Shown here: positions 63,939 through 64,000 of the stretch, piece after piece
How positions within the stretch are numbered: the stretch's first letter is position 1
How the letters are laid out: every line of letters starts with the position of its first letter
NCBI GenBank assembly: GCA_965220895.1
Contig: OZ244850.1
Coordinates: forward strand, 558,001-622,000
Direction of reading: 5' to 3'
DNA length: 64,000 nt
Origin: WTFY01 sp965220895
GTDB lineage: Bacteria > Pseudomonadota > Gammaproteobacteria > UBA4575
Program-made: the position numbers and the translations under genes
The notes under the pieces: model-generated
What the model saw: the letters and a program-made list of their open reading frames with translations, nothing else
Told to the model about the DNA's origin: nothing
The model's database searches: none

Positions 63939-64000
63939 GGGTATTCCGCTTCCGGAAAGTCGGGCTGTACCGCCTGGAATGGAGAGCTTTATTCGCTTGT
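63939..64000. other. Right edge, no gene assigned
   Basis: The last 62 bases hold no start or stop that allows a gene call. Two minus-strand frames are open and could be the end of a gene entering from the right, but too little is visible to tell. Confidence 0.3.

Noticed and set aside
1..64000. tRNA, rRNA, CRISPR, insertion sequence or prophage
   Set aside because: No direct-repeat array, transposase, integrase, phage gene or tRNA-like cloverleaf was seen in the gaps; the gaps are short and the genes are core functions.

Overview
The window is a gene-dense stretch of a gammaproteobacterial chromosome. It has a Gram-negative envelope gene set (lpxC, the lpt genes, lpoA, mlaC), a meso-diaminopimelate-type murE, the petABC-sspA-sspB and lptCAB-rpoN-hpf-ptsN orders typical of the class, and a two-ATP-cone NrdA like that of Pseudomonas. 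HprK and a mannose-type EIIA in the rpoN cluster, and a dcd-apbC-metG-nth block, point away from Enterobacterales. I cannot name the genus. Almost everything is core housekeeping DNA: no insertion sequence, prophage, CRISPR array, tRNA or rRNA was seen.

Layout. 1-0.8 kb: the start of an M23 peptidase gene, divergent from dciA. 0.8-19.4 kb, minus strand: lpxC and a complete division and cell-wall cluster (mraZ, rsmH, ftsL, ftsI, murE, murF, mraY, murD, ftsW, murG, murC, murB, ddlB, ftsQ, ftsA, ftsZ), mostly overlapping by 1-14 bases and headed by a promoter with MraZ boxes. 19.4-25 kb: rnpB and rsmI (minus), then lpoA, diaA and an FAD-linked oxidase (plus). 25-29.8 kb, minus: sspB, sspA, the cytochrome bc1 genes and a Nif3-like gene. 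29.9-36.2 kb, minus: hisC, hisD, aroG, hisG, murA and a lone mlaC. 36.6-47.8 kb, plus: a CaCA exchanger, kdsC, lptC, lptA, lptB, rpoN, hpf, ptsN, a kinase-domain-only hprK, rapZ, a mannose-type EIIA, ptsH, ptsI and mgtE. 47.9-49.7 kb, minus: dcd and apbC. 49.8-55.3 kb, plus: metG, an RnfB-like ferredoxin, nth and an hvfX-hvfB-hvfC cassette. 55.3-62.8 kb, minus: an ATP:corrinoid adenosyltransferase, a BtuB-like receptor, an SDR and nrdAB with paired NrdR boxes. 63-64 kb: an S24-like protein and a rhodanese.

How it works together. The first half builds and divides the wall. The centre makes histidine, exports LPS and carries a regulatory phosphorelay (EI, HPr, EIIA-Ntr, mannose-type EIIA, HprK) with no sugar permease. 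The right part covers nucleotides, DNA repair, corrinoid uptake and a peptide-modification cassette.

The most interesting points are places where a conserved neighbourhood is shortened or incomplete: a DoxX/MNIO/HvfC peptide-maturation cassette with no precursor beside it; HprK reduced to its kinase domain while HPr keeps Ser46; a ferredoxin standing where an Rnf operon usually lies between metG and nth; and mlaC without mlaFEDB. None proves a new system. The orphan maturation cassette is the best candidate for follow-up.
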